The notes: generated by a model from the letters alone, not told the origin. A stretch of 64,000 bases of DNA from Luzula sylvatica (GCA_946800325.1 OX326959.1:15406862-15470861); one strand, 5' to 3'. Counted from the first letter of the stretch, positions 1-15,900 are shown. Made by a program: numbers and translations.

Positions 1-1818
1 TTTTTTTTTTATTTATTCAAGATGCAAAGGCAAAGGACATAGAAGATGTAATTTTGCTATTTAAACAAATTATATAAAAAACGGGGTACGAAGTCCCAGG
101 CAAATTGCACAGGGCATTACTAGTTAAATAGTAAATACTTCAAAAAAATTGACAAAGTCCGTCAAAGAAGAACATATTATGAGAATAAAATTTATTTTGA
201 TATTTTCGTATATTTAATATATTTTTTAAGTAAAATCTAATCCACGAATCCTGAACATTTTTATTTTCATATTTCAATGGTTAATATTAAAATGTATAAC
301 GTTACTTTTTGTTCCAATTAATTGTGTTCAAATATTGCCCCATATTCTTTTTTATGCGTTTAAAATTGACAAATATTAACATGAATAAGATTCTTCGTGA
401 ACTGCAATAAAATTCGCTTTCATTTCTCATGTTTATTTGTTCTTGAATTGTTGATATAAATGCGAACACTCTACAATAAACTTTGCACTTGTATCTTGTT
501 GTGTAACAGTAACACAATGAAATTATTTATTTCGTTTACATCAATCCGAACATGACGGTTGAATGACTCGATTATATCTCGTCGTCTCAAAAGAATAATT
601 AGCCAGTTTTTATCGATTTTTACCATTTAATTGGTATTTATTTGTACCCCACTAACACAAAACTCAAAATCCGAACACAACGGAATAAAATAAATTTTTA
701 ATTCTGAGTAAAAAAAAAATATTTATCTATAAAATTTTTAAATCGATCGAAAGGGGAAAACGATAACATTACAGATTCATCAGATGAAAACGACGACATC
801 AAGGGGCACATTTCTCTCTTTAGTATCAGCATTAATTTTATTTGGATGCTAATATTGAATTATGATATTTATGTTAATTTTTTTCTTAAAATTTGAATAT
901 AATATTATATATTATCAATTATAAAAATAATTTATAATCATTAAATCAATAATTTACCGGCTCCTGTATTTTAACATGTTTTATTTAGTTATTTATTATT
1001 GTAGTCTTTTCAACATTTTTTCCTCAATAAAGAGTTCAAACTTCAAACAGGTTAACGGGTTCTTAATTGGCTTAAACCCGTCATTCTTTTCGGTTTTGTG
1101 ACCCGATTGTTCGTTATTGGATTTTTTCTTCAATATTCTGATTCACTAATCTTTGTCATATACCACCAATTCGTTAACTTCAGATCAACCCTTCTCCCCT
1201 TTCGCCCCCTCTTCACCGCCGCCATCGCCGTCGACGTTGCAGCGGCGCCAGTTCCTCTCTCTCCGCCTTCCCCGCGGACGTTCATTCTTCTCTCTCTCTC
1301 TCTCTCTCTCTCTCAGGCAGCATATACAACCCATATCCGACCAGATATCTGTACCAGTCGGTTCTTCTTCCGAGGCTTACGAATATCCTTTCTGGTTTAT
1401 ACAGGTACTGCTTTGGCAATTTTTTGGAGTTGGTTTTGAGTATTGTTGAACTTTTGATGATTACTTGTGAAATTGAGGGTTAATTGAGCGAATTTAATGA
1501 GTTCGACTCAGAATTGCACTATTGAAGGCCTAATCGAGGCATCAAAATTGAATTCATATCGTTAATTGTCTGTACTTTCGCACTTTGGATCACAATTTGT
1601 CCTGCCACGTACTTGTACCTTTTCCCAAATGAAAAATTAAACCTCAATCATTCCATAATTAACCCTGAGTTGTCCAATTGGGCTTCATTTTGACCAAATT
1701 GCTACTCTATTAACGCTCACATCTGAATTAACCCTCAATTCACCCCCAATTTAACCTCAATCATGCAATTAAACTACAACAAACTTGGAAAATGGCAGTA
1801 ACGTAAATATTATTTTAG
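1..1818 (+). other. Upstream region, 5' UTR and leader intron of the 1.8-kb gene
   Basis: No gene is seen in about the first 1.1 kb, which is AT-rich. From about 1180 the sequence becomes C/T-rich with a (CT)n run at 1291-1314, typical of a plant 5' UTR. A donor (acag|gtactg) at 1404/1405 and an acceptor (tattttag) ending at 1818, directly before the ATG at 1819, define a 414-bp leader intron. The transcription start is not visible, and open frames here (for example 1098-1439) are low-complexity UTR. Confidence 0.55.
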
Positions 1819-2115
1819 ATGGATTCACGGGTGGTAAAACCCGACGATGTACTCCAATTACTAATGAATGACGGCACCATCGATGCTATAAGGATGAAAG
1901 TCATCTCTCAACTCAAAGCAAACGTGAGATTATTTCTCCCCCTTTCTATTCCTTCTCCAAAAAATTTCAATTTCTTATTATTCGTGAATTTCTACAGGAA
2001 GAGATGAAGAGAGACACGATGATGATGGTAGAACAAAGCAAAGTTCTCAATTCCCCCGGCGCAGAAACACAAAGCAAACGCGACTTATTCGACGCCCTCA
2101 GAAAAGAACTCGAGT

Positions 2116-2179
<64 letters not shown>

Positions 2180-2536
2180 TAAACTCCAAAAAAAAATCAT
2201 AATAATAATCATAAACCCTAAAACTGCAGAACTCCAGTTCTGGAGAAGGCGTCGAAGGCGGTATGGGAATTAATAGTATCGACCGAAGGCGTCGGAAAAG
2301 AAATCACGGATACGGTCGACAGAGCGTATTGTAGACTCACCGGCCTCGCCACGCCGCCGGCCACGGAAAATTGTTTGAACGGAACCGCGTGTAGAAAGAG
2401 ATCTTTCGAGGATACCGAATTGGATGATGGCGATGACGAAGACGAGGTGGTCGGGAATGGAAATGGGAAGAGGCATTTGGTAGGCGAGTCGTCCGAGGAT
2501 AGCGGGACTCCGAAATCCAAGACTCCAAATACGTGA
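1819..2536 (+). CDS. Uncharacterised small plant protein, 3 coding exons
   Basis: Exons 1819-1923, 1998-2113 and 2230-2536 join in frame with GT-AG introns to give a protein of about 175 residues. The N-terminal half (MDSRVVKPDDVLQLLMNDG, then a charged helical stretch with AEQ/VEQSKVLN-type residues and RDLFDALRKELE) resembles a plant protein family of unknown function that I recognise but cannot name. The C-terminal part (after ETPVLEKASKAVWELI) turns acidic (DDGDDEDE) with basic KR pairs, which suggests a nuclear protein. No catalytic motif is visible. The second intron begins with a 54-bp (CT)27 run right after its donor. The start is the first ATG after the leader-intron acceptor. It is convergent with MCM7. 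Exon structure is well supported; function is unknown. Confidence 0.85.
2121..2174 (+). repeat. (CT)27 microsatellite in intron 2
   Basis: Pure CT dinucleotide run starting seven bases after the intron 2 donor at 2114. It lies entirely inside the 116-bp intron, so length changes would not alter the protein but would change spacing between splice sites. Confidence 0.95.
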
Positions 2537-2554
2537 TTTTGTTGTGTAATTGTA

Positions 2555-2936
2555 ATTCGAACCGAGTTTGTTTGATACACATTTACTAAGTTGTATTGCT
2601 AATTATAGTATACAATTTTTTAAATGAATAAAAAAGAAAAGAAAAAAAATTGCCTAACCATTAGTTATTCTTGGGTCTTTCCATTTATTTGTTAAACTCG
2701 CAAAATACCAAATTTGCGAGGAGTTGTTTAATTGCCATTCGAATCGAGTTTGTTTGATGTGGTTTTAATGTAACACGTAATACACATTTACTAAGTTGTA
2801 TTGCTAATTATAGTATACAATTTTTTAAATAGATAAAAAAGAAAAGAAACAAATGAGTATTGTCTTAACCATTTGGAACTGAAATCAATTAGTTAATCTT
2901 GGGTTTTTCGTTTGATTCATTGAACTCGCAAAATAC
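2555..2936 (+). repeat. Imperfect tandem duplication in the shared 3' flank
   Basis: About 150 bp (attcga..cgagtttgtttgat.. to ctcgcaaaatac) occurs at 2555-2707 and again at 2737-2936. The second copy has about 24 extra bases near its start. It lies between two convergent genes, so it probably duplicates the 3' UTR or poly(A) region of the upstream gene. Confidence 0.8.
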
Positions 2937-3034
2937 AAAACTTGAGTGCATGTTCGAAACAATAACAATTTTCTAGAACTAAATTTAAGTTCATCATGAC
3001 ATAAATGTTATGGGAATCAATAAGAATAAATGTA

Positions 3035-6207
<3,173 letters not shown>

Positions 6208-6307
6208 GGCGGATCTGTGCTTAGCTTCTGTTGGCTTTTGTGAGTGTGGATTGTGAAACGAGACTGAGAGAGAGAGTGTGTGTGTGAAGAGGTAAAGAGG
6301 AGGCGAA

Positions 6308-6343
6308 TTGGCGGGAAAAGAGAAGCTCAGTTTGGCGGGAAAA
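6308..6343 (-). promoter_or_regulatory. Two E2F-type sites upstream of MCM7
   Basis: ttggcgggaaaa (6308-6319) and tttggcgggaaaa (6331-6343) read on the gene strand as TTTTCCCGCCAA, the canonical E2F/DP binding motif. They lie about 100-135 bp upstream of the MCM7 start codon and 23 bp apart. Plant MCM genes are established E2F targets at G1/S; that these sites act here is inference. Confidence 0.85.
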
Positions 6344-6344
6344 C

Positions 6345-7104
6345 TTAGGGGGGGCTATGGATTTGTTATAACTGGAGATGTGACTATTATAAGGTGGGAC
6401 ACGTCATCGATTATATTTATTGTTATCTGCACTCGGTTCACTTTATACACAATGCACCTCATAGAGGGCAAAAGTGGGCCATCAAAGATGTAAAAAATAG
6501 CATCAAGTATTTTGCGCCTCGCATAATAATTTTATGAGGATAGATATAGATTTAATTTTTTATCTCGTTACTTTCATGCCAATTGTTGTGTAATTGTATA
6601 TAAAATGAGAAAATATATTATGTCCCTCACTTTCACTTAAAACATATTTGATGCGTCAATCGAAAATGTTTAATTAGATCGATTAGATATCTTGATTGAA
6701 TCAATTCAATTAACCAATGATTTATATGTTAATCAATTCATTTAAACACTCCCGATTGACATATCTGATGCAGTCTATTGTCTTCTCTTTATTTTTTGTT
6801 TTGAGAATAAATGGAGAATGCTCGATAGTTTTCTCACCATTTTATTTGTTTAATAAATCTTAATTGCAATAAAAACATGATTGTTGTTAATGGGACCGTA
6901 ACTTGCGTGGTTGAGTACATACATTAATAAATCATATGCCATGATTCAATTCAAATTGATATCAATAGAGGGAGAACAAATAGTTTTCTTCATTTAATAA
7001 AAAAATAAATATTACTTTTGATTTCTTTATCTCTACAGTGGGACTAAATAAAGCGATCAAACCGCTCATACGTTCTCAATTATTTTTTAATACAACGGGT
7101 TCAA
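6345..7104. other. Intergenic AT-rich DNA
   Basis: No gene recognised. The first 200 bp (6345-6500) has higher GC and is probably distal MCM7 promoter; the rest is unremarkable AT-rich sequence. Confidence 0.5.
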
Positions 7105-7113
7105 AATAATTAA

Positions 7114-7518
7114 GGAGGATTTTTCAAAAAAAATCGTAATTTTTATGGGATTTATCAAAAAAATCATAACTTTTAAAGTACTTCAAAATCTCCTATAAAT
7201 TAAGTTGAACTTTTTTTTATCACTCTACAGAAGTTAGCTTTAACATTCCGTCTAATTATTCTTTTATTTTGGACAAAAATATCCTTATAGATTTTCTTTT
7301 ATAAATTATTTTATTCAGTATAAATTAATAAATATATACATACATAAAATATTTCATAATTAAATATTTTACGTTATTATATTAAAAAATGGGTTATGAT
7401 AATATTTTACAAGTCCCTATTTTATTTTACTATTTATAATATATATAATATATCTAAAAATTAGGTGTATGATTGATAAATCCCAAAAAATAGGAGTTTT
7501 TTTTTGGAAGAATTCTCC
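7114..7518. mobile_element. Mutator-like non-autonomous element
   Basis: Terminal inverted repeats: GGAGGATTTTTC at the left matches the reverse complement of the right end (GGAGAATTCTTCC), with similarity continuing about 40 bp. Flanks aataattaa (7105-7113) and aaaaattaa (7519-7527) agree at 8 of 9 positions, fitting the 9-bp duplication of Mutator-like elements. The interior is AT-rich with no coding capacity and resembles a fragment at about 52460-52680. Confidence 0.6.
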
Positions 7519-8035
7519 AAAAATTAATGTGTACTCCTATCCTTGGGTTCATGTACACCTTAGTCCAAATAAAAAAAACAAACCACGTCAAATGAAAAGA
7601 ATTAACTGGACCTATGGTTATGGGCGATGATTTACATTATTTATTTATTTTGACATCTAGCCTTGTCAAAAATCCAATTTGGCAAGAAGTGCTATAAATT
7701 TGGCTAAATTACAAAATTAACGTTCTTGCCAAATTGTCGGACGAAAGATAATATAATTTTGCCAAACTGTTTGGCAAAAGAACACAAACCGTAATTTGTC
7801 TTATTCCGAGAATTAAATAGTTTTAATTTCTTTTGTCAGAAGATCTAACGAAAGAGTACATGCAACGTCGTGAGTCCCGAGGAGACATTGTGTGCATGTG
7901 AGTGCGTTTTTTCGTATTTGTGTCTCTTTTGCCAGTTCCTCTAGCGAAAAAAAAAAATGTAATAACTGCACACCAACGTGGCAACGCCCCCTCCCTTCTT
8001 CTTTCTTCTTCCCCTTCTTCTTTTGGAGTTGTGAG

Positions 8036-8261
8036 CAGGGCCGGCCCATATTAATAAAAAATAAAGCACCCGCTTCGGGGTCTAGGTATAAAAAAAAAAT
8101 TACGTAGTATAATTCATAAAATTTGGGGTCCGTTATAAAAAATTTGGAGTCCATTTTAACAAATTACATAGTATAATACAAAAATTATGGTCCATTATAA
8201 AACAATTTGAGGTAATTTCATGATTTGGGTTAGGACTCCTCAAACCCTTGGACCGGTCCTG
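8036..8261. mobile_element. hAT-type MITE, 226 bp
   Basis: Flanked by an exact 8-bp duplication gttgtgag (8028-8035 and 8262-8269). Ends are CAGGGCCGGCCC and the inverse GGACCGGTCCTG, 10 of 12 matching, typical of hAT termini (CA..TG, 8-bp target duplication). The interior is AT-rich with no transposase. It sits about 260 bp beyond the 3' end of the acyl-activating enzyme gene. Confidence 0.88.
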
Positions 8262-8517
8262 GTTGTGAGGGTGTCGTGTATTTACATAACTAACATGGAA
8301 CATAAATAAACAAGTCCCTACAGGTAACAGAACACAACATTAAACGACAGCATCATCACGAAAACTTAAAGAAGAAAAAAAAAAAAACTCACTCGGAACA
8401 ACGTAGGAATGTCAGAACTACCTATCGAAGTAAAAAAAACGAGTTCAATTTATTGTAAAACACACAGAAATATAGTTTAAAATGTAAGATATAGGTCCGG
8501 GTTTGCCGCGCTCACAA

Positions 8518-11500
8518 TCAACTCTTCTTGACGGGTCCCAACGCCTCGGCCTGCTTCCTTAACTCGTCCTTCTTAATCTTCCCGGTAGCCATTTTCGGCA
8601 ACAGACCGAACACAATTGATTTAATGGCCGCATAACTCGGTAATTTCTCTTTACAAAAACTCATAATGTTCTTCTTCAGTATCTCCTCATCCTCATCATT
8701 ACGTATCTCAACTCCCTCCTTCAAAGTAATAAACGCGCATGGAGATTCCCCCCATTATTCGTCTTTTCGGGCAACCACCGCAGCCTCTAAAACATCGGGG
8801 TGCATATAAATCACATTTTCCACCTCTAAACTACTTATATTCTCTCCTCCTGATATTATTACGTCTTTCAGTCGATCCTTCACCTCTATGTACCCGTTAT
8901 GGTGCTTGACTCCCAAGTCTCCCGAATGGAACCACCCGTCGGCGAATGCCTCGCGATTCGCACTAGGATTTTTCAAGTAGCCTTTCATCACTCCATTCCC
9001 CCTAAACACGATCTCGCCAAGCGTCTCTCCATCAGACGGTACTGGTTTCATGCTCTTTTGGTCAACCACATCTACTTCTTCCATCCCGATATACCTAGTG
9101 AAATAAATTGTACAAATTATTGAAATTACTATCATTATTGTTAATTATTATTGTTTGGTAATTAATACCTTACGCCCTGACGAGCTCGAAGAATGGCCTG
9201 TGTGTCAGAATCGAGCTCGTTCCACTCAGGCTTCCAGGCGCAGACCGTAGAAGGGCCGTGAGTCTCAGTGAGGCCATAGGTGTGAGTAACGTTGAATCCG
9301 AGGCGTGACACGGCGGCAAGGACAGATGGCTGGGGGGCTGCACCAGCTGTCATCACATGAACGGTCCGGGGAAGAGGAAACATCCTGTCGGATAGAGGTG
9401 CGTGAATTATCGTGTTCAGCACAATCGGAGCCACGCAGAAATGCGTCACACCTTCGTTCGCTATTGCAGAGAATATTCCCTTGGCCGTTACCTGAGACGA
9501 GATCAAGAGTTTGTTGATTAATGATAATAAAATATTTCAGAAATTTTTATTGATGCCATTGTCTAGTTGAAAAGGGCATTTTTGTGTACTTCAGAATTTT
9601 GGTTAGTAGTTTCTTTCAAATTCTTTGTTTTATATAGATTTGACCCTATCTAGTAATCCATTTTTTTTCGCATTCGACTCTTTTGATGAATTTAATTTTA
9701 AATTTGATACTTTGTTATGAATTTGGATTATGTGATAATGGAATCTATTACTTTTCAAAGATTATGTTCGTATTTAATATTGGATTTTGAAAAGGATACT
9801 TCAATACTTGTCGTGTTCGGTTATGATTAAATCCTACCAAGTGTAGAACTTATATTATATATGAACTTGCATGGAAAATTTAAAGTTTGATGACGTGAAT
9901 AAATTTTAAGTTTTAATATCTTAAATAATTAACATTTTAATTTATGATTTGACATTTTCATAAATTAAGATAGTTAAACTATAAATTAAAATGTCAAATC
10001 ATAAATTAAGATAGTTAAACTATAAATTAAAGTGTTAAATCACAAATTATGATATATAATTAAAATTTATAAAAATTGTCACATCATTAAGAGATGCGGT
10101 GGAGAGATGTAAGAGTATACATCACTATTCCAATTTTTAAGGTTTTTCTTGATGCAAATCAACCATGAAACTCGTAATATAGTTGTAATACCTGGCGCTG
10201 GCAAATGCTAGTACTGATATGCGCTGCGATAGCCCAAGGAAAATACCATCCATTGCAATGAAACATAGGCAATGTCCACAAATAAATGGGCACTTCGCCC
10301 AGTTGCCACGAAAAGTTACCGGTTACGGACGCTAAGTACGCCCCTCTATGGGACGTCACCACTCCTTTCGGGTTGGAAGTCGTCCCAGAAGTGTACCCTA
10401 GTGCAATGCTCATCCATTCATCCGTTGGATGGACCCACTTGAAATTAGGATCCCCCCTTTCTAGAAACTTCTCGTATTCGATCGCCCCGGATTGGAGGGC
10501 TTGGTCGAGAGATTTCAAATCACATGTGGGGTCGGCTATCACGATTATAAGTGGCAGTTTGAAAGTGGACTTTGGGTTTTGGGTTATGAGTTTGAGCGAG
10601 TCCGAAGTCAAGGCGAAGAACTCTTGGTCGACAATTACGACTCAGGCTTCGGAGTGTTCGAGGATGTATGCGAGCTTTTCGGCCTTTGAACGGATGTTCA
10701 CGCAGTTGATTACAGCCCCGCACATTGGTATGCCGAAATGGGCTTCGTATATTGCTGGTACGTTTGGTCCTATGACCATCACCTGGTTGGTTAAAATTTG
10801 AAAATTAGTAAAAAGTTACAAAGGAAGTATCATGATATTTGTTGTAAAAAGGAAACGAGAGCATATATCCATATCCACAAAAATGAAACAAAACTCCTCG
10901 ATGATGTCAGCATGTCCAATGAATTAACATTTAATCGGATCAGAAAAATTAATTTTGTGTAATCTCAGACCAATTAACAGACACATGAATTAACAGGATA
11001 ACTAATGAAATTTAACAGGTATGAACCAATTAACATGATTGATGACGTCGTGGAGGATGTTTATCTTAGTTTTGTGAAGAAGAATATAATTTTCCTAACC
11101 GTTTCCTATTAAAACCTATATAATCTACTCAAAACAAAATTAATAGATATGTGTACTGTGCATCCATGTCCAATAGATTGGCGGGAGAGAGCCGATGCCA
11201 ACCGAAGACTCCGGCTGTGGGTCTCGGCCCAGGTATACTCGATTGATCCATAAATGATGGATCGCCGGCTTGGATGAATCAAAGCTGCTCGTTCCAAAAA
11301 CCCGAGAGGCGTCAGTGGAGCGTAGTTGGCATGGTTCTTGGGCAAATCGTCTATGTCTCTCTCCGCTTCACAACTCAACGGCAGAGATAACGAGTCAAGT
11401 GGATTGACCTGATCACAATCAAAATATAAGAATTTTGGAGTGCATTACGAAAATAATGAAAAAGTACTTGGTGGAAGATGTCCAAGTCATGTTCGTAAGC

Positions 11501-11707
11501 CCTCTTCTGTACATCGCTCGCCAAATCATCGTCATCGCTTGTCGAACCATTGTTATCGATCGACAAATCATCCATGGCACGTGGCCTCATGTTCATAAGC
11601 CCTTTTACTCGAAATGTGTCGTTTGATGTACGAAACTGAGGGAGGAGATGGAAGGCAGGCGGTTTGGAAACAAAAGCCGCCATTGATGGCGAAAAAGAAG
11701 GTGTCAT
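8518..11707 (-). pseudogene. Acyl-activating enzyme (AMP-forming acyl-CoA ligase), three in-frame stops
   Basis: Five exons with good GT-AG sites (11707-11468, 11408-11157, 10782-10192, 9491-9169, 9094-8518) keep one reading frame of the plant peroxisomal AAE family, which activates carboxylic acids as acyl-AMP and then acyl-CoA. Visible signatures: ANYAPLTPLGFLERAA, the P-loop [40 protein letters not shown], and the C-terminal lysine region KMATGKIKKDELRKQ. Breaks: TGA at 10644-10642 after HSEA (about a third in), TAA at 8757-8755 before WGESPCAF, and the terminal TGA at 8520-8518 after GPVKKS. The next codons at the last site read TTG TGA, so one C>T change could have removed a C-terminal SRL peroxisomal signal. 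An 80-residue N-terminal exon is unusual. Either a young pseudogene or, less likely, assembly errors; the exact substrate is unknown. Confidence 0.85.
9961..10045. repeat. 41-bp tandem duplication in AAE intron 3
   Basis: taaattaagatagttaaac.. through ..aaatgtcaaatc occurs at 9961 and again at 10002, period 41, with a third degraded unit following. It lies inside the long intron between exons 3 and 4 (9492-10191), otherwise plain AT-rich DNA. Confidence 0.75.
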
Positions 11708-12294
11708 GAGCTTGACTACTCTTAGCTTTTAGCTTATTGTGGATGTGGAGAAGAGGAAAGGGAAGTCTCTTTTAAGGACGAGGCACGAGGGAAGGGTTCA
11801 TTTTTTTGATATATATGACCTTGGTTTTGTTGGAATTTGTAAAGAGACCCAAATACATAAGAGACTTTTTTATTTTTTTTCTACCAACTATGAAGATGCT
11901 GACATTCTAATTGTCGTGTATACTATTCCCCTACGTTAAACCGATATTTATTTATGCATTGCATATATGGCTTTCGAATCATAATTGGACGTCGATTTTG
12001 ATGTCTAACATATTTGAAATCAACACAGAATTGAATTGGTCTCGAGGATGGATGGATGGATGTGGTTTTCTAATTTATTCATGCATTATGTTAGTAGTTT
12101 AGGGAAGCCAGTTTATATATTGCTCAAGAAATTCATAACAAATACTCATTATAATTTCTTCAAAATTATACTATTATATACAAGATGTTAACAAGTTAAC
12201 CAGGCGATGAACAAATAATTAGAAGGAAGTCTAGGGGATTAAAAGATTTCACTTTTTCCATTTTTTTCGGTTTTCTGTGGCAATTTCGTGTTAT
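11708..12294. other. Upstream flank of AAE gene; no gene seen
   Basis: Short open frames only, none with recognisable sequence. The AAE promoter should lie in the first few hundred bases, but I see no clear TATA box or conserved motif. Confidence 0.4.
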
Positions 12295-12311
12295 GAAAAT
12301 ATGAGTGAAAA

Positions 12312-12979
12312 CAAAAACGCCCGCGAAAGCAAAAATGTTTGCATGGTTGGCGCTCAACGAAAGGATTTTAACGGGAAATGTTTTGCGAAAAAGGAATTGG
12401 CCACACGAGACAACGTGCAAAAATTGCACCAACAACGCTGAAGAATCGGCGACACACTTACTCATAAATTGCTCATATGCGCAGAGAGTTTGGAGAGGGC
12501 TTCGACGCATCATAGGAGTATCTTTCCACATTCGCGACACCTTGCCCAAATTTTGGCTAGACAACCGATGAAAATACACCAAGGAAAAAAAGGATGAAAT
12601 CAACACCTACTTTGTGGCCACACTTTGGTATATTTGGAAAGAACGAAACGAACGGATCTTTAATCAAAAGAACTCTCCGTCGTCCTCCACGATAGCGAAA
12701 GTCACCTACGAGGCGAAGGCATGGAAACTTCATAGCTAATCGGGATCCAAACTTCGCTCGCCGCTTCTGGTTTCTCGTCTCTTCTTCTTCTCAAACCTAG
12801 TTAAATCTCTTTACTTGTAAGGCGCACCCTTAATGGATACGCGTTCCTAATAAAGGATTTAGCATAGACACTTTATTTTGTCTTTACTTTTTACATTACC
12901 GTGTAAAATTTAAAACGTTGTATTAAACTTGCTTTAATATATCGAAAAGAAGCTACGCTTCTTAATTTTCAAAAAAAAA
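12312..12979 (+). mobile_element. 5'-truncated L1-type LINE (zf-RVT end of ORF2)
   Basis: Flanked by an exact 17-bp target-site duplication gaaaatatgagtgaaaa (12295-12311 and 12980-12996). It encodes the C-terminal zf-RVT region of LINE ORF2: TPAKAKMFAWLALNERILT, then CKNCTNNAEESATHLLINC (C-x2-C..H..C) and, after an in-frame TGA near 12570, FVATLWYIWKERNERIF. It ends in two hairpins (tattaaa..tttaata, then aagaagc-tac-gcttctt at 12947-12963) and a short A-rich tail. 668 bp, dead copy. Confidence 0.92.
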
Positions 12980-12996
12980 GAAAATATGAGTGAAAA

Positions 12997-15900
12997 TGAA
13001 AGAATTTGACTCATTTCTCATAACAAATCATGTTTGCAAATGTTTGATTTGAAAAACAAAGCAAGAATATCAATTCTCACTTTCATGTCCTTCAACTGTT
13101 TGTCTTTCAAATGTTTGTCTTGTAAAAATGACAAAAAAAAAATCCAATATTTGCTTACTTTAGTATTTGAATATATTTTATTAAAGCAACATATATATTT
13201 TTTTATATTACACGTAAGATATTATTTATAGGGGAGTTCTATCATATATCCATTTTGCTTATGATACACAAATTTTTAAGAATATTTTGTGTAATTATCA
13301 ATTAATGAGTATTTAAAGTAATTTTTCAAGTGTATTTATTAATAAATGATATGTTAAATAGGAAATTTGAATTGTTCATGAAAGAAAAAATATTTATAAA
13401 AAATAAATTTATGATACACCCTTCTAAATATCCAAAATATCCTTTTGAAAGTGTGTATGATATAACTCCCCTTATTTATATATTAATTAATATACGTTAA
13501 ATAATTAATTATTGTTCTATTTAACAACAACAACAACAACAACAATAATAATATGTTAGAGTTGCGATACGAAAAATTATTATAATTATCACATGTACTT
13601 AATTTTTGAACACTTAATCATTTAAACTAATATCTAAATCAATTAAATTTATTTTCAATTACTTTATAATTTTTCCTTCACGTCAAATAACACACGTGAG
13701 AAACACATATCCTTCAAATTTATATCTTCATTTTACTTTCTCTAGACAATACAAAAATCTTTCAAAATTCACCCAAGTCTCTTACGTCAAATGGTCCCTA
13801 AATGTCTAGATTAGTAGAACAACAAGTATCCAATTAGAATGATTATAAAAAAAGTTATACCTTTTACATTGTATTTATACTTCTTTTTAAATAATAATTT
13901 GCATGTAATGTTAACTTGCATCCATCCTAATAATTATTTAAAAAACAAAAACATTTCACTATCAAATCCTGTTCACAAGTTAATTGCTAGTTTATATTAT
14001 ACATTTCTGTGATTTTTCTATGCCGAAGTAAGAACGAGTCGCAATTTGTAATATTTCACCCACTTTTTAATAGTATTGTATTTAAACAAACCAAAGGATA
14101 TTAATTATGGTCTTTTTTTCATGCACTAGATAAAACCAAATCAAATATCGTATTTAAATAAATGAAAGGATTTATGCAAAAAAATAAAAATAAATGAAAG
14201 GATATATTATTTACACGATTCGCTGTTTTAGACAAAAAAAAAATGAATCTAAATAATCTGAGACTAAACACATTCTTTCAATTTGCAAATAAGATGATAA
14301 TTTATTTTGTTTTATTGCGATGAATAGCATTTTTTCAATCATGTAATGTCTTATACGATGACTCTCTCTCTCATGTGGATTTTATTACGTAACAAGTCAA
14401 TGCCTTTTGTTATATTTCTTTTCCTTATTTATTATTTCTTTCTTAATAATTAAAATTAAAATAAAAGTCAACATATCAGAATAATATTATTGTAAGAAAA
14501 TACAAACACAAAAATCTACACATACTTGAAAAATATATAATTAAAATATTCATCATTATGCTTACATATTTGACATATTTCTCAAAGAAATTTTGAAACA
14601 AATTATGCGAGGTTCGGTGTTTTGTGAAAATCCCGATTCAAGTTTTAGAATTTTACGATTCAACTTGGACATATAATCTTAATTTTGTAGAATCCTGGTA
14701 GAATTTCGATTCAAGACATAAAATCTGGTAGAATTTTTTATATTTACGATTTTACGATTCCCCTGTCACGACTCATAAAATATTTAATTTCCAAGACGAT
14801 TATGACCCCAGATATAATTAAGTAATTTGGAATACAAAATAAAATGTTGACATATTGCAATATAAGATAATATTGCAAGAATAAAATAACTGGTTTTATT
14901 CCACGGATTACTTAACTTAATTTTGTGTATATTATTTGTTTTATTTTATCTTAGTTTTATTAATCCGGATTTTAATTTAGTATAATATAATATTATTTTG
15001 ATTAATCCTCGATATTTTGGTTGGATGTGATTAATATTTACATAGCTACGAACAATTCATTTTTTTGTTATCTATTGATAATGTATTGTTTACGAATACA
15101 CTGATTGAAATGAACAAAATATATTTTATCAATTAAGTTATATCCTTTTATTTAGAAAATCGTATTTGTTAGATTAATTTTCTAGTTAATATTCATTTGT
15201 CATATAATCTTACGATTCATAATACGATTTTACGATCCGATTCGATTATATCCCTAAACGATTCAGGGTAGAATTCCGATTCCGATTATGACAACGGTAA
15301 TACAAGTGAACTTGATATTCACCGGTAGAAACTATTCTAGATTTTCGCCTAATAAAGCTATGTGGACAAAATTAAATTTATAAACCAAAAATCAAAATTA
15401 GGTCAACTCAAGTAACTTGTATATAGTCAAATTAAATACAAGATATATATTGTACCGCTTTCTATTCAAGAATTTTTTCCTACCAAATTTGCAGTTTCAG
15501 AGTTTCGGTCTTTATTAGCTGTAATTTGTTCAAAACAATATAATTTAGTATTTTCAAATGATTCAAAATGTTTGAACGACCAAATTTGAATTAGGATAAA
15601 GAAAATAAAAACATTTTAGGAAAACTATAAATTTTCAAATGAATTCAGAGTATGTCTGAACAAATCAAATTTGAATTAGGATCAAGAAGATGGAAATATT
15701 GCTGTTAGGAAGAGTATTAATTGGAATATATATATATATATATATATACTTTTTTTGTTGAGAAATTAATTGGAATATTTAAATGACAAATGCAAAACAA
15801 ATTTGAAAATTAACAAATAGAAAGTTAGTTCTAATCTGAGAAGGTTTGGATCAATTGCACTGTGCTAACATCCCTGAATAGAAAGAACGAAGAAGATTCA

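Noticed and set aside
1..130. Possible Helitron end (gggg..tccc then ctagt near 110-122)
   Set aside because: The hairpin is weak and the distance to the CTAG is too long; the window start prevents checking the rest.
1098..1449. Two overlapping open frames of about 100 residues
   Set aside because: Serine/leucine-rich translations of a CT-rich 5' UTR that cross the leader-intron donor; no similarity to a protein family.
2218..2582. Minus-strand frames of 68-120 residues
   Set aside because: Shadows of exon 3 of the plus-strand gene, which has a coherent spliced reading frame.
10286..10801. 171-residue plus-strand frame
   Set aside because: Antisense of acyl-activating enzyme exon 3.
12196..12606. 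136-residue minus-strand frame
   Set aside because: Antisense of the LINE zf-RVT fragment, whose plus strand has the conserved motif and target-site duplications.
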